Below are positions 6,462 to 8,201 of a stretch of 8,201 nucleotides of DNA, one piece after another. The translations under genes and the position numbers were made by a program. The notes under the pieces were generated by a model that saw nothing but the letters and a program-made list of their open reading frames with translations, did no database searches and was not told the DNA's origin. The stretch is from Sphingobium sp. (GTDB lineage Bacteria > Pseudomonadota > Alphaproteobacteria > Sphingomonadales > Sphingomonadaceae): contig QFQF01000040.1 of the NCBI GenBank assembly GCA_003248935.1, forward strand, positions 1 to 8,201, read 5' to 3'. The number at the start of each line of letters is the position of its first letter. Position 1 is the first letter of the stretch.

Positions 6462-6476
6462 TCATCGTAATGATCA
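6459..6476. promoter_or_regulatory. Second palindrome overlapping operator 2 and reaching the hipB RBS
   Basis: TGATCAT (6459-6465), CGTA, ATGATCA (6470-6476): perfect 7-bp arms with a 4-bp spacer. It shares 6459-6461 with operator 2 and ends at the first base of the AAAGAGG ribosome-binding site. As RNA it could form a hairpin next to the RBS. As DNA it could be another protein site. Confidence 0.45.
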
Positions 6477-6487
6477 AAGAGGCGCCC

Positions 6488-6823
6488 ATGACAGAGCATC
6501 TCCGGACCTATTCCCGCACGACCCGCGAGGCCATGGCGCTGCTCGGCCGCTCAATCCGCCTCGCGCGCAAGCAGCGCAAGATGTCGGAAGTGGACCTTGC
6601 TGAGAGGATCGGCATCGCGCGCGGCACGCTTCAATCCATCGAAAAGGGCCAGCCCAAGGTCGAGATCGGCCTCGTTTTCGAAGCGGCCACCTTGCTCGGC
6701 GTGCCGTTGTTCGTGGACGAGCCATCGCGTCTCGCGCCGGAGATCGCGCGTGTCGACGACCGGTTGGCCCTGCTGCCCCAGTCCATCCGCCGTCCGCGAT
6801 CGGAGCCGCGCGATGACTTCTGA
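6488..6823 (+). CDS. hipB: HipB-type antitoxin, XRE-family DNA-binding protein
   Basis: This is the antitoxin and autorepressor partner of HipA. The 111-residue product carries a helix-turn-helix of the XRE/Cro type at about 20-75: LGRSIRLARKQRKMSEVDLA, then ERIGIARGTLQSIEKGQPKV, then EIGLVFEAATLLGVPLF. The ATG at 6488 was chosen because AAAGAGG (6476-6482) lies 5 nt upstream. An in-frame ATG at 6470 and a GTG at 6458 fall within the palindromes and lack as good an RBS. The E. coli HipB is 88 residues, and the extra length here is mostly a polar tail, SRLAPEIARVDDRLALLPQS to RDDF, which may be the part that contacts HipA. The stop overlaps the hipA start by 11 nt, and antitoxin-first order with overlap is the standard layout. 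Confidence 0.88.
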   Translation: MTEHLRTYSRTTREAMALLGRSIRLARKQRKMSEVDLAERIGIARGTLQSIEKGQPKVEIGLVFEAATLLGVPLFVDEPSRLAPEIARVDDRLALLPQSIRRPRSEPRDDF

Positions 6824-8105
6824 GGCGCAGGCGGGCCTGCCCGCGGCCAGGGAGGCATTCGTGTGGATCTGGCTTCCCGGTGCGCTCGACCCGGTCGTTG
6901 CCGGCCGCATTGAGCGCGACGGCAACACACATGTCTTCACCTATGGCCAATCCTATCTCGGGCGCGACGACGCCATCCCGATCTACTCGCCCGAACTCGA
7001 CCTCAGGCGCGGCACGATTGCACCCGAACTCCCGCTCGACATGGCCGGTTGCCTGCGCGACGGCGCGCCGGACGCCTGGGGGCGCCGGGTCATCATCAAT
7101 CGCCTGACCGGCCTGCAGGGCGACGCCGCCAACGATGTCGACTTCGACGAGCTGACCTTCATGCTCAACTCAGGGTCCGATCGCATCGGCGCCCTCGACT
7201 TCCAGCGGTCGGCCGATCTCTACGAACCACGCGAGCAGGACAATGCAACGCTGGAAGAACTGCAGGACGCTGCAGGCCATGTCGAGCGCGGCGTGCCGAT
7301 CCCGCCGGGCTTGGAGAAGGCGCTGTTCCACGGCAGCTCTATCGGCGGCGCGCGCCCGAAGGCGCTGATCGAAGATGGCGGCACCAAGTTCATCGCCAAA
7401 TTCTCGGCCTCGAACGACACCTATGCGGTGGTTAAATCCGAATATATCGCGATGCGCCTTGCCGAACGCGTCGGCATTGCCGTCGCGCCGGTCGAGCTCG
7501 CGGAGGCGAATGGCAAGCACGTCCTCCTCGTCCAGCGCTTCGACCGGACAAGGATCGACGGCGGATGGACGCGCAAGGCGATGGTGTCCGCGCTGACGAT
7601 GCAAGGGCTGACCGAGCTTCAGGCGCATTATGGGAGCTATGTCGAGCTTGCCCAGATCGTGCGTGCGCGCTTCGCCGAGCCACGCGACACGCTGCGCGAG
7701 CTGTTCGCGCGCATGACGTTCAATATCCTTGTTGGGAACACCGACGACCACGCCCGCAATCACGCGGCGCTCTGGGACGGCAAGGCACTGGTGCTGACAC
7801 CCGCCTATGACATCTGCCCGCAGGCTCGGAATGGCCGCGAGGTCAATCAGGCGATGGCGGTGATCGGACAGGACCGACGCAGCCTCCTTGAGAATTGCCG
7901 CCTGTCCGCGCCCTCCTTCCTGCTGAGCGACGCGGACGCGCGCGCAATCATCAATGCGCAGGTGGCGACCATCGTCGCCGCCTGGCCCGAGGCCTGCGAC
8001 GAGGCCGGGCTGGCCGAGGTCGATCGCGCCTTCCTGTGGCGGCGGCAATTCCTCAACGACTATGCGTTCGAGAGCTATATCGACGGCTCGCCGGCCGGAC
8101 TCTAG
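6813..8105 (+). CDS. hipA: HipA-family serine/threonine kinase toxin
   Basis: HipA-family toxins are kinases that stop growth by phosphorylating translation factors (glutamyl-tRNA synthetase for E. coli HipA). The target here is unknown. The 430-residue product is near the E. coli length (440). Visible are the N-terminal subdomain with LRDGAPDAWGRRVIINRLTG, the Gly-rich loop SSIGGARPKAL (Ser176 matches the autophosphorylated Ser150 of E. coli), the ATP-binding KFIAKF (likely Lys196), VLLVQRFDR, the catalytic GNTDDHARNH (Asp311), and the metal-binding LTPAYDIC (Asp333). All look intact, so it should be active. The ATG at 6813 overlaps hipB by 11 nt (ATGACTTCTGA). The longer frame open back to 6597 is the hipB shadow. 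The TAG stop is at the junction with the IS5-like element, so the last residues may be altered. Confidence 0.92.
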   Translation: MTSEAQAGLPAAREAFVWIWLPGALDPVVAGRIERDGNTHVFTYGQSYLGRDDAIPIYSPELDLRRGTIAPELPLDMAGCLRDGAPDAWGRRVIINRLTGLQGDAANDVDFDELTFMLNSGSDRIGALDFQRSADLYEPREQDNATLEELQDAAGHVERGVPIPPGLEKALFHGSSIGGARPKALIEDGGTKFIAKFSASNDTYAVVKSEYIAMRLAERVGIAVAPVELAEANGKHVLLVQRFDRTRIDGGWTRKAMVSALTMQGLTELQAHYGSYVELAQIVRARFAEPRDTLRELFARMTFNILVGNTDDHARNHAALWDGKALVLTPAYDICPQARNGREVNQAMAVIGQDRRSLLENCRLSAPSFLLSDADARAIINAQVATIVAAWPEACDEAGLAEVDRAFLWRRQFLNDYAFESYIDGSPAGL

Positions 8106-8201
8106 GGTCAGGACCCATTGATCTGAGCGCCCCGATCTGATTCAGGCTCCGAGAGGAGACTGAGCATGAGCGACCTATATTGGCTGACGGATGAGCAGAT
8201 G
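8104..8201 (+). mobile_element. Start of an IS5-like insertion sequence (runs off the right edge)
   Basis: From about 8104 the sequence GGGTCAGGACCCATTGAT (itself containing the palindrome GGGTC-AG-GACCC) looks like a terminal inverted repeat. It is followed by a short leader with two GATCTGA direct repeats (8120-8126 and 8134-8140), then a good RBS and a transposase start. The junction reads CTAG (8102... overlapping the hipA stop), which fits the YTAR target preference known for the IS427 group of the IS5 family. The other end is outside the window, so the boundary and any target duplication cannot be confirmed. Confidence 0.65.
8166..8201 (+). CDS. IS5-family transposase, first 12 codons (partial)
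   Basis: The frame begins MSDLYWLTDEQM and is cut by the window edge. This N-terminus is a familiar start of IS5-family (IS427-like) DDE transposases, whose next residues usually include a proline-rich FP-S-G-PRVDDRRVLSGI stretch. The ATG has GAGAGGAGA (8151-8159) 6 nt upstream, a strong ribosome-binding site. The identification depends on only 12 residues plus the IS-like leader. Confidence 0.65.
   Translation, partial: MSDLYWLTDEQM

Noticed and set aside
6458..6487. Earlier hipB starts (GTG 6458 or ATG 6470)
   Set aside because: They lie inside palindromes and lack a Shine-Dalgarno sequence as good as AAAGAGG ahead of the ATG at 6488. They cannot be fully excluded.
6597..6812. A longer N-terminus for hipA starting at TTG 6597
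   Set aside because: The extra 72 codons overlap hipB out of frame and are Arg/Ser-rich. The ATG at 6813 gives a normal-length HipA and the usual short overlap.
1..8201. CRISPR arrays, tRNA or rRNA genes
   Set aside because: No regularly spaced repeats and no tRNA-like cloverleaf or rRNA sequence were seen on either strand.

Overview
The window is GC-rich, densely coding accessory DNA that looks alphaproteobacterial, most probably from a sphingomonad (Sphingomonadaceae). This rests on the trb gene order (C-D-E-J-L-F, as in Ti-plasmid and alphaproteobacterial ICE transfer operons rather than RP4), the style of the Trb and HipA proteins, and the start of an IS5-like transposase of a kind I know mainly from that group. 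The family assignment is an inference made without any database search.

Layout, left to right. Positions 1-99 are the terminus of an IS21-family element whose body lies off the left edge. It abuts the 3' end of trbF. From 77 to about 5957, all on the minus strand and reading right to left, lies a fragment of a conjugative mating-pair-formation (P-type T4SS) operon: trbC (5'-truncated), trbD, trbE, trbJ, trbL and trbF. Most neighbours are overlapped or separated by a few bases, so they are probably translationally coupled. The exception is a 139-bp gap between trbJ and trbL, where the entry-exclusion gene trbK often sits. Here it holds two strong stem-loops and no gene. From about 5958 to 6202 there is a second IS21-family remnant, also on the minus strand: the right-hand end and the last 30 codons of istB. 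It has replaced the start codon and signal peptide of trbC. trbB, trbG and trbI are not in the window.

From 6203 to 6487 there is a non-coding stretch with a 17-bp-arm inverted repeat of unknown nature (6238-6284) and two related operator-like palindromes (6363-6381, 6443-6461). On the plus strand a HipBA-type toxin-antitoxin pair follows: hipB (6488-6823, XRE-family antitoxin and repressor) overlapping hipA (6813-8105, HipA-family serine/threonine kinase toxin with its catalytic motifs intact). Directly at the hipA stop codon an IS5-like element begins, and its transposase (from 8166) runs off the right edge.

Taken together, this is a conjugation operon cut up by insertion sequences, next to an apparently intact toxin-antitoxin module. 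The trb genes encode inner-membrane and periplasmic parts of a transfer channel (TrbC pilin, TrbD, TrbE ATPase, TrbJ, TrbL, TrbF). This segment has lost its native promoter and the trbC start, so it is unlikely to work unless transcribed from IS sequence and complemented elsewhere. I see no clearly new system. The most interesting points are the two IS21 ends bracketing the trb block in the same orientation, the operator architecture upstream of hipB, and the unexplained inverted repeat at 6238-6284.
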